Shown here piece after piece: positions 20,941 through 35,980 of a DNA stretch of 64,000 nt (position 1 is its first letter; every line of letters begins with the position of its first letter). The stretch is from the NCBI GenBank assembly GCA_949752795.1, contig CATKHW010000008.1:3348001-3412000 (forward strand). Reading direction: 5' to 3'. Below the pieces are notes generated by a model. It saw nothing but the letters and a program-made list of their open reading frames with translations. It made no database searches and was not told the DNA's origin. The stretch comes from Hyperoodon ampullatus. Taxonomy: Eukaryota; Chordata; Mammalia; Artiodactyla; Ziphiidae. A program made the translations under genes and the position numbers.

Positions 20941-21714
20941 ATTGCCCTTGTCATCACAATGCGCCATGACCACTGTCATCACAATAATCCATGAAACATA
21001 TCAGACCAATGTTCCATGACACTGTCATCACAATGCTCCATGCCCTTGTCATCAAAATGCTCCATGACCCCTGTCATCACAATGCTCCGTGACTCCAGTC
21101 ATCACAATGCTTCATGACATTTGTCCTCACAATGGTCCATGCCCTCGTCACACAAGGCTCTGTGACCTTTGTCACCACAATGATCCATGCCCTTGTCATC
21201 TCAATGCTCCATGCCCACTGTCATCAAAATAATCCATGAAACTTGTCAGAACAATGTTCCATGCCCTTGTCATCATATTGCTCCATGCCCTTGTAATCAC
21301 AATGCTCCATGACCCCTGTCATCACAGTGCTCCGTGACTCCAGTCACCACAATGATTCAGGACCTTTCTCATCACAATGGTCCATGCCCTCGTCACACAA
21401 GGCTCTGTGATATTTGTCACCACAATGCTCCATGAAATTTTCATCACAATGCTCAGTGTCCCTTGTCATCACAATGCTGCATGCCTTTGTCAGCACAATG
21501 CTCCATGACACTTGTAATCAAAATGCTCCATGCACTTGTCAGCACAATGCTCCATGACACATGTCATCATAATGCTCCATTGCCTTCTCATTACAATGCT
21601 CCATGCCCTTGTAATCACTTTGCTTCAAAACCCCTGTAATCTCAATGCTCCATGCACCTTTTCATCAGAATGCTCCAAGGCCCTTTTCATCAAAATGCTC
21701 CATTACCCCTGACA

Positions 21715-23700
21715 TCACAAGGTTCCATAACCCCTGTCATCAAATTGTTCCATGACACTTTTCATCAATTTGCTCCATGACCCTGTCATCACAATGCTCC
21801 CTTCCCTTATCATCACAATGCACCACGACCTTGTCATCAAAATGCTCCATGACCTTTGTCATCACAATGCTCCATGACCCTTGGCATCACAATGCTCCAT
21901 GCCATTTCATCACAATGCTACATGAAACCTCTCATCACATTGCTCCATGCCCTTGTCACCACAATGCTCCATGAGGCTTGTCATCACAACGCTCGATACC
22001 CTTCTCATCACAATGCTCCATGCCCTTGTCATTACAATCCTCCATAACACATGTATCACAGTGTTCCGTACCCTAGTCATCACAATGTTCCAGGCCGAAT
22101 CTCATCACAATAATCCATGAAATTTTCAGACCAATGTTCCATGCCCTTGTCATCACAATGCTCCAAGACCCCTGTAATCACAATGCTCCATGCCCTTGTC
22201 ATCAGAAAGATCGATGACACATGTCATCAGTATGCTCCAAGGCCTTCTCATCACAATGCTCCATACCCTTGTCATCACAATGCTCCAAGAGCCCTGTAAT
22301 CACAATGCTCCATGCCCCTATTCATCAGAATGCTCCATGAGACTTGTCATCACAAGGCTCCATGGTCTTCTCATCACACTGCTCCAGGACTTTGTCATCA
22401 CAATGCTCCATTCCCTTGTCATCACAATGCTCCTTGACCACTGTCATCACAATACTCCATGAATATTTTCAGGCCAATGCTCCATGACCTTCTCATCACA
22501 GTGCTCCATGACCCATGTCATCACAATGCTCCATGACCCCTCTCATCACAATGCTCCATGACACCTGTCATCACAATGCTCCATGCCCCTTGTCATTACA
22601 GTGATCCATGACGCTCTTCATCATAATTATCCATGGTCTTTTCATCACAATGCTCCACGGTCTTGCTATCACAATTCTCCATGCCCTGTTCATCACAATG
22701 CTCCATGTCCCAAGTCATTACAATTCTCCACGTCCTTGTCATCACAATGCTTCGTGACACTTCTCATCACAATGTTACATGATCTTGTCATCACATTTCT
22801 CCATGCACTTGTCATCGAAATGCTCTATGACCACTGTCTTAGCAAGCTCCATGCGCTTGTCATCACACTGCTTCACGACGTTGTCATCAAAATTCTCAAT
22901 GGCCCTTGTCATCACAATGCTCCATGCCCTTGTCATCACAATGCTCCATGACCCTTGTCATCACAATGTTCCAAGCACTTGTCATCAAAATGCTCCATTA
23001 CCTTTGTCATCACGATCTTCCATGACACTTGGTATCACAATGCTCCATGCCATTGTCATCACAATGGACAATGACATATGTCATCACAATGCTCCCTGAC
23101 ACCTGTCTTCACAATACTCCATGACCTTGTCATCACAATGTTCCATGCCCTTGTCAACACAATGCGCCATGCCCACTCTCATCACAATAATCCATAAATC
23201 TTGTCAGAGCAATGCTCCATGACACCTGTCATCTCAATGCTCCGTGACTCCAGTCATCACAATGCTTCATGACCATTGTCATCACACTGGTGCATGCCCT
23301 CTTCAAACAAGGTTCTATGATTTTTTTCACCACAATGCTCCATGAATATTTCATCACAATGCTCTGTGTCCCTTGTCATCAAAATGCTCCATGCCTTTGT
23401 CACCACAATTCTCCATGCCCTTGTCATCACAATGCTCCATGCCCACTGTCATCAAAATAATCCATGAAACTTGTCAGACCAAGGATCCATGCCCCTGTCA
23501 TCATATTGCTCCATGCCCTTGTAATCACAATGCTCCATGACCCCTGTCATCACAGTGCCCCATGACTCCAGTCATCACAATGATTCATGACCTTTCTCAT
23601 CACAATGGTCCATGCCCTCGTCACACAAGGCTCTGTGATATTTGTCACCACAATGCTCCATGAAATTTTCATCACAATGCTCTGTGTCCCTTGTCATCAC
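21715..23700. repeat. About 2-kb block duplicated 7,082 bp downstream, copy 1
   Basis: Monomer order and private variants match 28797-30782. Correspondences at 21777/28859, 22190/29272, 22583/29665 and 23269/30351 all give an offset of exactly 7,082, so there is no net length change across the block. Confidence 0.85.
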
Positions 23701-24352
23701 AATGCTCCATGACACATGTCATCACAATGTGCCATGCTCTTTTCATCAGAATGCTCCACATCCTTTTCATTGCTATGCTCCATAAAACTTGTCATCACAA
23801 TTCTCCATGCACTTCTCATCAAAATGCTCTCTCACCACATATATCACAATGTTCCATCACTAGTCATCACAATACTCGCTCACCCCTGTTATCACAATGT
23901 TCCATGACCATTGTCATCACAGTGCTACATGCCCTTATCATCACAATGCTCCATGACCCCTGACATCACAATGTTCCATAACCCCTGTCACAAAATGCTC
24001 CATGACCCATTTCATCACAATGCTTCATGACCCCTGACATCACAATGTTCCATAACCCCTGTCATGAAAATATTCCATGACACTTTTCATCAAATTGCTC
24101 CATGACCCTGTCATTACAATGCTCCCTGCCCTTCTCATCACAATGCACCACGCCCTTGTCATCAAAATGCCCCATGACATTTGTCATCACAAAGCTCCAT
24201 GACCCTTGTCATCACAATGCTCCATGCAATTGTCATCACAATGCTCAATGAAATCTCTCATCACATTGCTCCATGCCCTTGTCATCACAATGCTCCATTA
24301 CACCTGTCATAACAATGCTCCATGACTCCTGCCATCACAATGTTCCACGGCC

Positions 24353-24580
24353 TTGTCATCACAATGCTCCATGACCCTTGCCATCACAATGCCCCAAGAC
24401 CTCTGTAATCACAATTCTCCATGCCACTTTGAATCTCAATGCTCCATGAACACTGTCATCACAATGCACCATGCCCATCATCATAATGATTCATGCTATT
24501 GTCATCACAATGAAATCAAAATGCTCCATGTCCTCTGTCATCACAATGCTCCAAACACTTCTGATCACAGTGCTCCATAA
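24353..24580. repeat. Marker block 'a' (CATCATCATAATGATTCATG)
   Basis: This block includes an aberrant monomer with CATCATCATAATGATTCATG and then a short AATGAAATCAAAATGC unit. Copies of subtype a lie near 24469, 26643, 34111, 37337, 40880, 43668 and 45545. Subtype b (CATCACCATAATATTTCATG) lies near 25434, 35090, 38350, 41821, 44606, 46376, 48590, 49108 and 57480. An intermediate occurs near 31969 and a diverged one near 58350. Confidence 0.85.
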
Positions 24581-27500
24581 CACTTGTCATTACTTGCCCC
24601 ATGACCCTAGTCATCACAATTATGCAAGGTCTTCTCATCACAATGCTCCATGAGCTTTGTCACCACAATGCTCAATACACTCGGCATCACAATGCTCGCT
24701 GACACTTGTCATCAGTATGCTCCTTGAACAATGTCATGACAAGGCTCCATGCCTTTTTCATCACAATGATCCATTCCCTTTTCATCACAATGCTCCAAGA
24801 CCCCTGTTATCACAATGCTCTGTGACTCCAGTCATCACAATGCTTCATGACATTTGTCATCACAATGGTCCATGACCTCGTCACACAAACATCTGTGACC
24901 CTTGTCAACACAATGCTCCATGATATTTTTATCACAATGCTCTGTGACCCTTGTCATCACAAAGCTCCATGCCTTTGTCAGCACAATGCTCCATGACTCT
25001 TGTCATCACAATGCTCGATGCGCGTTTCAGCACAATGCTCCATAATCGATGTCATCACAATGCACCATGCACTTGTCATCACAATGCTCCACATCCTTGT
25101 CATCAAAATGCTCCATAAACCTTGTCATCACAATGCTCCATGCACTTCTCCTCAAAATGCCTTCTCACCACTGATATCACAATGTTCCATCACTAGTCAT
25201 CACAATACTCCCTCACCCCTGTCATCACAATATTCCATGACCCCTGTAATCACAATTCTCCATGCCCTTGTCATCAGAAAGCTCCATGACGCATTTCATC
25301 AGAATGCTCCAGGACCTTCTCATCACAGTGCTCCATGCCCTTGTCATCACAATGCTCCAACACCCCTGTAATCACAATGCTCCATGCCTCTTTTCATCTC
25401 AATGCTCCATGAACCCTGTCATCACAATGCACCGTGCCCATCACCATAATATTTCATGCTATTGTCATCACAATGAAATCAAAATGCTCAATGACCTCTG
25501 TCATCACAATGCACCAAATCCTTCTGATCACAATGTTCCATAACACTTGTCATCACAAAGCCCCATGACGCTGGTCATCACAATTATCCATGGTCTTCTC
25601 ATAACAATGCTCCATGATCTTTGTCATCACAGTGCTCAATACACTTATCATCACAATGCTCCCTGACAGTTGTCATCAGTATGCTCCTTGAACCCTGTCA
25701 TGACAAGGCTCCATGCATTTTTCATCACAATGATCCATTCCCCTTTCATCACAATTCTCCAAGACCCCTGTAATCACAATGCTCCATGTCCTTGTCATCA
25801 CAAAGCTCCATGACTCATGTCATCAGAATGCTCCATTGCCTTCTCATCACAATGCTCTATGCCCTTGTAATCACATAGCTTCAAAACCCCTGTAATCTCA
25901 ATGCTCCATGCAACTTTTCATCAGAATGCTCCATGACTTTGTCATCACAATGCTACATGACCATTCTCATCGCAATGTTCCAAGCCCTTCTCATCAAAAT
26001 GCTGCATTACTTTGGCATCACAATCCTCCATGACACTTGGTATCACAATGCTCCATGCCAGTGTCATCACAATGGACAGTGACATATGTCATCACAATGC
26101 TCCCTGACACCTGTCTTCACAATACTCCATGACCTTGTCATCACAATGTTCCATGCCCTTGTCATCAAAATGCGCCATGCCCCCTGTCATCACAATAATC
26201 CATGAAACATATCAGACCAATGTTACATGCCCCTATCATCACATTGCTCCATGCCCTTGTCATCACAATGCTCCATGACCCCTGTCATCACAATGCTCCC
26301 TGCCCTTCTCATCACAATGCACCACACCCTTGTCATCAAAATGCCCCATGACATTTGTCATCAGAAAACTCCATGACACTTGGCATCACAATGCTCCAGG
26401 CCATTGTCATCAAAATGCTCAATGAAATCTCTCATCACATTGCTCCATGCCGTTGTCATCACAATGCTCCATTACACCTATCATAACAATGCTCCATGAC
26501 CCCTGCCATCACAATGTTCCACGGCCTTGTCATCCCAAGGCTCCATGACCCTTGTCATTAAAATGCTCCCAGATCTCTGTAATCACAATTCTCCATGCCA
26601 CTTTTCATCTCAATGCTCCATGAACACTGTCATCACAATGCACCATGCCCATCATCATAATGATTCATGCTATTGTCATCACAATGAAATCAAAATGCTC
26701 CATGTCCTCTGTCACCACAATGCTCCAAACCCTTCTGATCACAATGTTCCATAAAACTTGTCGTCACATGCCCAATGAAGCTCGTCATCACAATTATGCA
26801 AGGACTTCTCATCACAATGCTCCATGACCTTTGTCACCACAATGCTCAATACACTTGGCATCACAATGCTCGCTGACACTTGTCATCAGTATGCTCCTTG
26901 AACACTGTCATGACAAGGCTCCATGCCTTTTTCATCACAATGATCCATTCCCTTTTCATCACAATGCTCCATGACCCTTGTCATCACAATGTTGCAAGCA
27001 CTTGTCATCAAAATGCTCCATTACCTTTGTCATCACAATCCCCCATGACACTTGGTATCACAATGCTCCATGCCATTGTCATCACAATGAACAATGGCAT
27101 ATGTCATCACAATGCTCCCTGACACCTGTCTTCACAATAATCCATGACCTTGTCATAACAAAGTTCCATGCCCTTGTCATCACAATGCGCCATGCCCACT
27201 CTCATCACAATAATCCATAAATCTTGTCAGAGCAATGCTCTATGATCCCTGTCATCACAATTCTCCGTGACACCAGTCATCACAATGATTAATGACTTTT
27301 GTCCTCACAATGGTCCATGCCCTCGTCACACAAAGCTCTGTGATCTTTGTCACCCCAATGCTCCATGAAATTTTCATCACAATGCTCTGTGTCCCTTGTC
27401 ATCACAATGCTCCATGCCTTTGTCAGCACAATGCTCCATGACACTTGTCATCAAAATGCTCCATGCACTTGTCAGCACAATGATCCATGACACATGTCAT

Positions 27501-28796
27501 CACAATGTGCCATGCTCTTTTCATCACAGTGCTCCACATCCTTTTCATCGCTATGCTCCATAAAACTTGTCAACACAATGCTCCATGCACTTCTCATCAA
27601 AATGCTCTCTCACCACATACATCACAATCTTCCATCACTAGTCATCACAATACTCGCTCAACCCTGTCATCACAATGTTCCATGACCACTGTCATAACAG
27701 TGCTACATGCCCTTATCATCACAATGCTGCATGACCCCTGACATCACAATGTTCCATAACCCCTGCCACAAAATGCTCCATGACACTTTTCATCACAATG
27801 CTCAAAGACCCTGTAATCACAATGCTCCATGTCCTCGTCATCACAAAGCTCCATGACACATGTCATTAGAATGCTCCATTGCCTTCTCATCACAATGCTC
27901 CATGCCCCTGTAATCACATTGCTTCAAAACCCCTGAAATCTAAATGCTCCATGCACCTTTTCATCAGAATGCTCCATGCTCTTGTCATCACAATGCAACA
28001 TGACCTTTGTCATCGCAATGTTCCAAGCCCCTGTCATTAAAATACTCCATTACCTTTGTCATCACAATCCTCCATGACATTTGGTATCACAATGCTCCAT
28101 GCCATTGTCATCACAATGGACAATGACATATGTCATCACAATGTTCCCGGACACCAGACTTCACAATACTCCATGACCTTGTCATCACAATGTTCCATGC
28201 CCTTGTCATCACAATGCGCCAGGCCCACTGTCATCACAATAATCCATGAAACATGTCAGACCAATGATCCATGCGCCTGTCACCACAATGCTCCATGCCC
28301 TTGTCATCACAATGCTCCTTGACCCCTGTCATCACAATGCTCCATGACTCCAGTCATCACACTGCTTCATGACCTTTGTCCTCACAATGGTCCATGCCCT
28401 CGTCACACAAGGCTCTGTGACCTTTGTCACCACAGTGCTCCATGAAATTTTCATCACAATGCTCTTTGTCCCTTGTCATCAAAACGCTCCATGTGCTTGT
28501 CAGCACAATGCTCCATGACGCATGTCATCACAATGTGCCATGCTCTTTTCATCACAATGCTACACATCCTTTTCATCGCTATACTCCATAAAACTTGTCA
28601 TCCCAATGCTCCATGCACTTCTCATCAAAATGCTCTCTCACCACATATATCACAATGTTCCATCACTAGTCATCACAATACTCGCTCACCCCTGTCATCA
28701 CAATGTTCCATGACCACTGTCATCACAGTGCTACATGCCCTTATCATCACAATGCTCCATGACCCCTGACATCACAATGTTCCATAAACCCTGTCA

Positions 28797-30782
28797 TCAA
28801 AATATTCCATAACCCCTGTCATCAAAATGTTCCATGACACTTTTCATCAATTTGCTCCATGACCCTGTCATCACAATGCTCCCTGCCCTTCTCATCACAA
28901 TGCACCACGACCTTGTCAACAAAATGTTCCATGACCTTTGTCATCACAAGGCTCCATTAGCCTTGGCATCTCAATTCTCCATGCCATTTCATCACAATGT
29001 TACATGAAACCTCTCATCACATTGCTCCATGCCCTTGTAACCACAATGCTCCATGACGATTGTCATCACAATGCTCGATACACTTCTCATCACAATGTTC
29101 CATGCCCTTGTCACTACAATCCTCCATAACACATGTATCACAGTGTTCCGTGCCCTAGTCATCACAATGTTCCATGCCGAAACTAATCACAATAATCCAT
29201 GAAATTTTCAGACCAATGTTCCATGCCCTTGTCATCACAATGCTCCATTACCACTGTCATAACAATGCTCCATGCCCTTGTCATCACAAAGATCGATGAC
29301 ACATGTCATCAGAATGCTCCATGGAGTTCTCATCACAATGCTCCATGACCTTGTCATCACAATGCTCCAAGACCCCTGTAATCAAAATGCTCCATGCCAC
29401 TATTCATCAGAATGCTCCATGGGATTTGTCATCACAAGGCTCCATGGTCTTCTCATCACACTGCTCCAGGACCTTGTCATCACAATGCTCCATTCCCTAG
29501 TCATCACAATGCTCCTTGACCACTGTCATCACAATACTCCATGAACATTTTCAGGCCAATGCTCCATGACCTTCTCATCACAATGCTCCATGACCCTTGT
29601 CATCACAATGCTCCATGACCCATCTCATCACAATGCTCCATGACACCTGTCATCACAATGCTCCATGCCCCTTGTCATTACAGTGATCCATGATGCTCTT
29701 CATCATAATTATCCATGGTCTTTTCATCACAATGCTCCACGGTCTTGCTATCACAATTCTCCATGCCCTGTTCATCACAATGCTCCATGTCCCAAGTCAT
29801 TACAATTCTCCACGTCCTTGTCATCACAATGCTTCGTGACACTTCTCATCACAATGTTACATGATCTTGTCATCACAATTCTCCATGCACTTGTCATCGA
29901 AATGCTCTATGACCACTGTCTTAGCAAGCTCCATGTGCTTGTCATCACACTGCTTCACGACGTTGTCATCAAAATTCTCAATGGCCCTTGTCATCACAAT
30001 GCTCCATGCCCTTGTCATCACAATGCTCCATGACCCTTGTCATCACAATGTTCCAAGCCCTTGTCATCAAAATACTCCATTACCTTTGTCATCACGATCC
30101 TCCATGACACTTGGTATCACAATGCTCCATGCCATTGTCATCACAATGGACAATGACATATGTCATCACAATGCTCCCTGACACCTGTCTTCACAATACT
30201 CCATGACCTTGTCATCACAATGTTCCATGCCCTTGTCAACACAATGCGCCATGCCCACTCTCATCACAATAATCCATAAATCTTGTCAGAGCAATGCTGC
30301 ATGACCCCTGTCATCACAATGCTCCGTGACTCCAGTTATCACAATGCTTCATGACCTTTGTCATCACAGTGGTCGATGCCCTCTTCACACAAGGCTCTGT
30401 GATCATTTTCACCACAATGCTCCATGAATATTTCATCACAATGCTCTGTGTCCCTTGTCTTCAAAATGCTCCCTGCCTTTGTCACCACAATGCTCCATGC
30501 CCTTATGATCACAATGCTGCATGCCCAATGTCATCACAATAATCCATGAAACTTGTCAGACCAATGTTCCATGCCCCTGTCATCATATTGCTCCATGCCC
30601 TTGTCATCACAATGCTCCATGACCCCTTTCATCACAATGCTCCGTGACTCCAGTCATCACAATGCTTCATGACCGATCTCATCACAATGGTCCTTGTCTT
30701 CATCACACAAGGCTCTGTGATCTTTTTCACCACAATGCTCCATGAATATTTCATCACAGTGCTCTGTGTCCCTTGTCATCAA
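28797..30782. repeat. About 2-kb block, copy 2 of the 7,082-bp pair
   Basis: It matches 21715-23700 in monomer order throughout. Scattered substitutions are visible but no net indel. Similarity ends near 30782, where copy 1 moves into the CATCACTAG marker block and copy 2 does not. Confidence 0.85.
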
Positions 30783-32457
30783 AATGCTCCATGCCTTTGT
30801 CAGCACAATGCTCCCTGACACTTGTCATCAAAATGCTCCATGCGCTTGTCAGCACAATGATCCATGACCCATGTCATTATAATGCGCCATGCGCTTGTCA
30901 TCACAATACTCCACTTCTTTATAATTGCTATGCTCCATAACACTGGTTATAAAAATGCTCCATGCACTTCTCATCCAAATGCTGTCTCACCACCTATGTC
31001 ACAATGTTACATCACTAGTCATCACAATACTCCCTCAACACTGTCATCACAGTGTTCCATGCCCACTGTCATCAGAGTGCTACATGCCATTATCATCACA
31101 ATGCTCCATGACCCCTGACATCTCAATGTTCCATAAACCCTGTCACAAAATGCTCCATGACCCATTTCATCACAATGCTTCATGACCCTTTACATTACAA
31201 TGTTCCATAACCCAGGTCATCAAAATATTCCATGACAGTTTTCATCAAATTGCTCCATGACCCTGTCATCACAATGCTCCCTGTCCTTCTCATCTCAATG
31301 CACCATGCCCTTATCGTCAAAATGCCCCATGACCTTTGTCATCACAAATTTCCATGACACTTGGCATCACAATGCTCCATGCCATTGTCATCAAAATGCT
31401 CAATGAAATCTCTCATCACATTGCTCCATGCCCTTGTCATCACAATACTCCATTACACCTGTCATAACAATGCTCCATGACACCTGCCATCACAATGTTC
31501 CACTGCCTTGTCATCACAAGGCTCCATGACCCTTGTCATCACAATGCACCAGGACCTCTGTAATCACAATTCTCCATGCCCATTTTCATCTCAATGCTCC
31601 GTGAACACTCTCATCACAATACTCCATGAAACATTTCAGACAAATGCTCCATGCCCTTGTCATCACAATGCTCCATTACCCCTGTCATTATAATGCTCCA
31701 TGACACCTGCCATCACAAGGTTCCATGGCCTTTTCATCACAAACCTCCATGACCCTTGTCATCACAATGCTCCAAGACCCTTCTAATCACAATGCTCCAT
31801 TTCTTTGTCATCACAAAGCTCCATGATGCATGCCATCAGAATGCTCCATGGCCTTCTCATCACAGTGCTCCATGCCCTTGTCATCACAATGCTCCAGCAT
31901 CCCTGTAATCACAATGCTCCATTCCCCTTTTCATCTCAATGCTCCATGAACCCTGTCATCACAATGCACCATGCCCATCATCATAATGCTTCATGCTATT
32001 GTCATCACAATGAAATCAAAATGCTCCATGACCTCTGTCATCACAATGCTCCAAACACTTGTTATCACAATGTTCCATAACCCTTGTCATCACAATGCCC
32101 CATGACGCTGGTCATTACAATTATCCATGGTCTTCTCATCACAATGCTCCATGACCTTTGTCATCACAATGTTCAATACACTTGTCATCACAATGCTCCC
32201 TGACACTTGTCATCAGTATGCTACTTGAACCCTGTCATGACAAGGCTCCATGCATTTTTCATCACAATGATCCATGCCCTTTTCATCACAATCCTCCAAG
32301 ACCCCTCTAATCACAATGCTCCATGTCCTTGTCATCACAAAGCTCCATTACGCATGTCATCAGAATGCTCCATGGCCTTCTCATCACAATGCTCCATGCC
32401 CTGGTCTTCACAATGCCTCAAAACCCCTGTAATCACTATGCTCCATGAACCTTTTTA

Positions 32458-33000
32458 TCAGTATGCTCCATGACAATTGTCATCACAAGGCGCCATGGCC
32501 CTATCATCACAATGCTCCAGGACCTTCTCATCGCATTGCTTCAAAACCCCATGTAATCTCAATGCTCCATGCACCTTTTCATCAGAATGCTCCATGCCCT
32601 TGTCATCACAATGCTCCATGACTATTGTCATCGCAATGTTCCAAGCCCTTGTCATCAAAATGCTCCATTACCTTTGTCAGCAAAATCCTCCAGGTCACTA
32701 TGTATCACAATGCTCCATGACATTGTCATCACAATGGACAATGACATATGTCATCACAATGCTCCCTGACACCTGTCTTCACAATACTCCATGCCCTTGT
32801 CATCAAAATGTTCCATGCCCTTGTCGGCACAGTGCGCCATGCCCACAGTCATCACAATAATCCATGAAACATGTCAGACCAATGTTCCATGCCCCTTTCA
32901 TCACAATGCTCCATGCCCTTTTCATCACAATGCTCCATGACCCCTGTTATCACAATGCTCAGAGACTCCAGTCGTCACAATTCTTCTTGACCTTTGTCCT
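32458..33000. repeat. Block duplicated about 2,983 bp downstream, copy 1
   Basis: Private variants such as CCCATGTAATCTCAATGC and CAGGTCACTATGTATCAC are shared with 35441-35980 at an offset of 2,982-2,983. Beyond about 33300 the offset grows to about 3,276, which implies an insertion of roughly 0.3 kb in the downstream copy. Confidence 0.8.
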
Positions 33001-35440
33001 CAAATGGTCCATGCCCTCGTCACTCAAGGTTCTGTGACCTTTGTCACCACAATGCTCCATGCCCTTGTCATCTCAATTCTCCATGCCCACTGGCATCACA
33101 ATAATCCATGAAACTTGTCAGAACAATGTTCCATGCCCCTCTCATCACATTGCTCCATGCCCTTGTCATCACAATGCTCCATGACCCCTGTCATCACAAT
33201 GCTCCGTGACTCCAGTCATCATAATGATTCATGACCTTTCTCATCACAATGGTCCATGCCCTCGTCACACAAGGCTCTGTGATCTGTGTCACCACAACGC
33301 TCCATGAAATTTTCATCAGAATGCTGTGTGTCGCTTGTCATCACAATGCTCCATGCCTTTGTCAGCACAATGCTCCATGACACTTGTCATCAAAATGCTC
33401 CATGCGCTTGTCAGCACAATGCTCCATGACACATGTCATCACAATGTGCCATGCTGTTTTCATCACCATGCTCCACATCCTTTGCATCGCTATGCTCCAT
33501 AAAACTTGTCATCACAATGCTACATGCACTTCTCATCAAAATGCTCTCTCACCACATATATCACAATGTTCCATCACTAGTCATCAAAATACTAGCTAAC
33601 CCCTGTAATCACAATGTTCCATGACCACTGTCATGACAGTGCTACATGCCCTTATACTCACAATGCTCCATGACCCCTGACATCACAATGTTCCATAAAC
33701 ACTGTCATCAAAATATTCCATGACACATTTATTCAAATTGCTCCATGACCCTGTCATCACAATGCTCCCTGCCCTTCTCATCACAATGCACCACGCTCTT
33801 GTCATCAAAATGCCCCATGACATTTGTCATCACAATGCTCCATGACCCTTGGCATCACAATGCTCAATGCCATTGTCATCACAATGCTCAATGGAATCTC
33901 TCATCACATTGCTCCATGCCCTTGTCATCACAATGCCCCATTACACCTGTCATAACAATGCTCCATGACCCCAGCCATCACAATGTTCCACGGCCTTTTC
34001 ATCACTAGGCCCCATGACCCTTGTCATCACAATGCTCCAAGACCTCTGTAATCACAATTCTCCATGCCACTTTTCATCTCAATGCTCCATGAACACTGTC
34101 ATTACAATGCACCATGCCCATCATCATAATGATTCATGCTATTGTCATCACAATGAAATCAAAATGCTCCATGTCCTCTGTCATCACAATGCTCCAAACC
34201 ATTCTGATCACACTGTTCCATAACACTTGTCATCACATGCCCCATGACGCTCATCATCACATTTATGCAAGGTCTTCTCATCCCAATGCTCCATGACCTT
34301 TGTCACCAGAATGCTCAATACAATTGGCATCACAATGCTCGCTCACACTTGTCATCAGTATGCTCCTTGAACACTGTCATGACAAGGATCCATGCTTTTT
34401 TCATCACAATGATCCATTCCCTTTTCATCACAATGCTCCAAAACCCGTGTTATCACAATGCTCCGTGACTCCAGTCATCACAATGCTTCATGACATTTGT
34501 CATCACAATGTTCCATGACCTCGTCACACAAAGCTCTGTGACCTTTGTCACCACAATGCTCCATGAAATTTTTACCACAATGCTCTGCGACCCTTGTCAT
34601 CACAAAGCTCCATGCCTTTGTCAGCATAATGCTCCATGACCCTTGTCATCACAATGCTCGATGCGCGTGTCAGCACAATGCTCCATAACCCATGTCATTA
34701 CAATGCACCATGCACTTGTCATCACAATGCTCCATATCCTTGTCATCAAAATGCTCCATAAACCTTGTCATCACAATGCTCCATGCACTTTTCCTCAAAA
34801 TGCCTTCTCACCACTCATATCACAATGTTCCATCACTAGTCATCACAATACTCCCTCACCCCTGTCATCACAATATTCCATGACCCCTGTAATCACAATT
34901 CTCCATGCCCTTGTCATCACAAAGCTCCATGACGCATGTCATCAGAATGCTCCATGGCCTTCTCATCACAATGCTCCATGCCCTTGTCATCACAATGCTC
35001 CAACACACCAGTTATCACAATGCTCCATGCCCCTTTTCATCTCAATGCTCTATGAACCCTGTCATCACAATGCACCGTGCCCATCACCAAAATATTTCAT
35101 GGTATTGTCATCACAATGAAATCAAAATGCTCAATGACCTCTGTCATCACAATGCACCAAACCCTTTTGATCACAATGTTCCATAACTCTTGTCATCACA
35201 ATGCCCCATGACGCTGGTCATCACAATTATCCATGGTCTTCTCATCACAATGCTCCATGATCTTTGTCATCACAATGCTCAATACACTTATCATCACAAT
35301 GCTCCCTGACAGTTGTCATCAGTATGCTCCTTGAACCCTGTCATGACAAGGCTCCATGAATTTTTCATCACAATGATCCATTCCCTTTTCATCACAATGC
35401 CCCAAGACCCCTATAATCACAATGCTCCATGTCCTTGTCA

Positions 35441-35980
35441 TCACAAAGCTCCATGTTGCATGTCATCAGAATGTTCCATTGCCTTCTCATCACTATGCTC
35501 CATGCCCTTGTCATCACATTGCTTCAAAACCCCATGTAATCTCAATGCTCCATGCACATTTTCATCAGAATGCTCCATGCCCTTGTCATCACAATGCTCC
35601 ATGACTATTGTCATCGCAATGTTCCAAGCCCTTGTCATCAAAATGCTCCATTACCTTTGTCAGCAAAATCCTCCAGGTCACTATGTATCACAATGCTCCA
35701 TGCCATTGTCATCACAATGGACAATGACATATGTCATCACAATGCTCCCTGACACCTGTCTTCACAATACTCCATGCCCTTTTCATCAAAATGTTCCATG
35801 CCCTTGTCATCACAATGCGCCATGCCCACTGTCATCACAATAATCCATGAAACATGTCAGACCAATGTTCCATGCCCCTGTCATCACAATGCTCTATGCC
35901 CTTTTCATCACAATGCTCCATGGCCCGTTATCACAATGCTCAGAGACTCCAGTCATCACAATGCTTCTTGTCCTTTGTCC
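35441..35980. repeat. Block duplicated about 2,983 bp downstream, copy 2
   Basis: It is the partner of 32458-33000 and shares its private variants. The extra monomers between about 36300 and 36600 repeat the preceding 0.3 kb, suggesting a further small tandem duplication. Confidence 0.8.
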
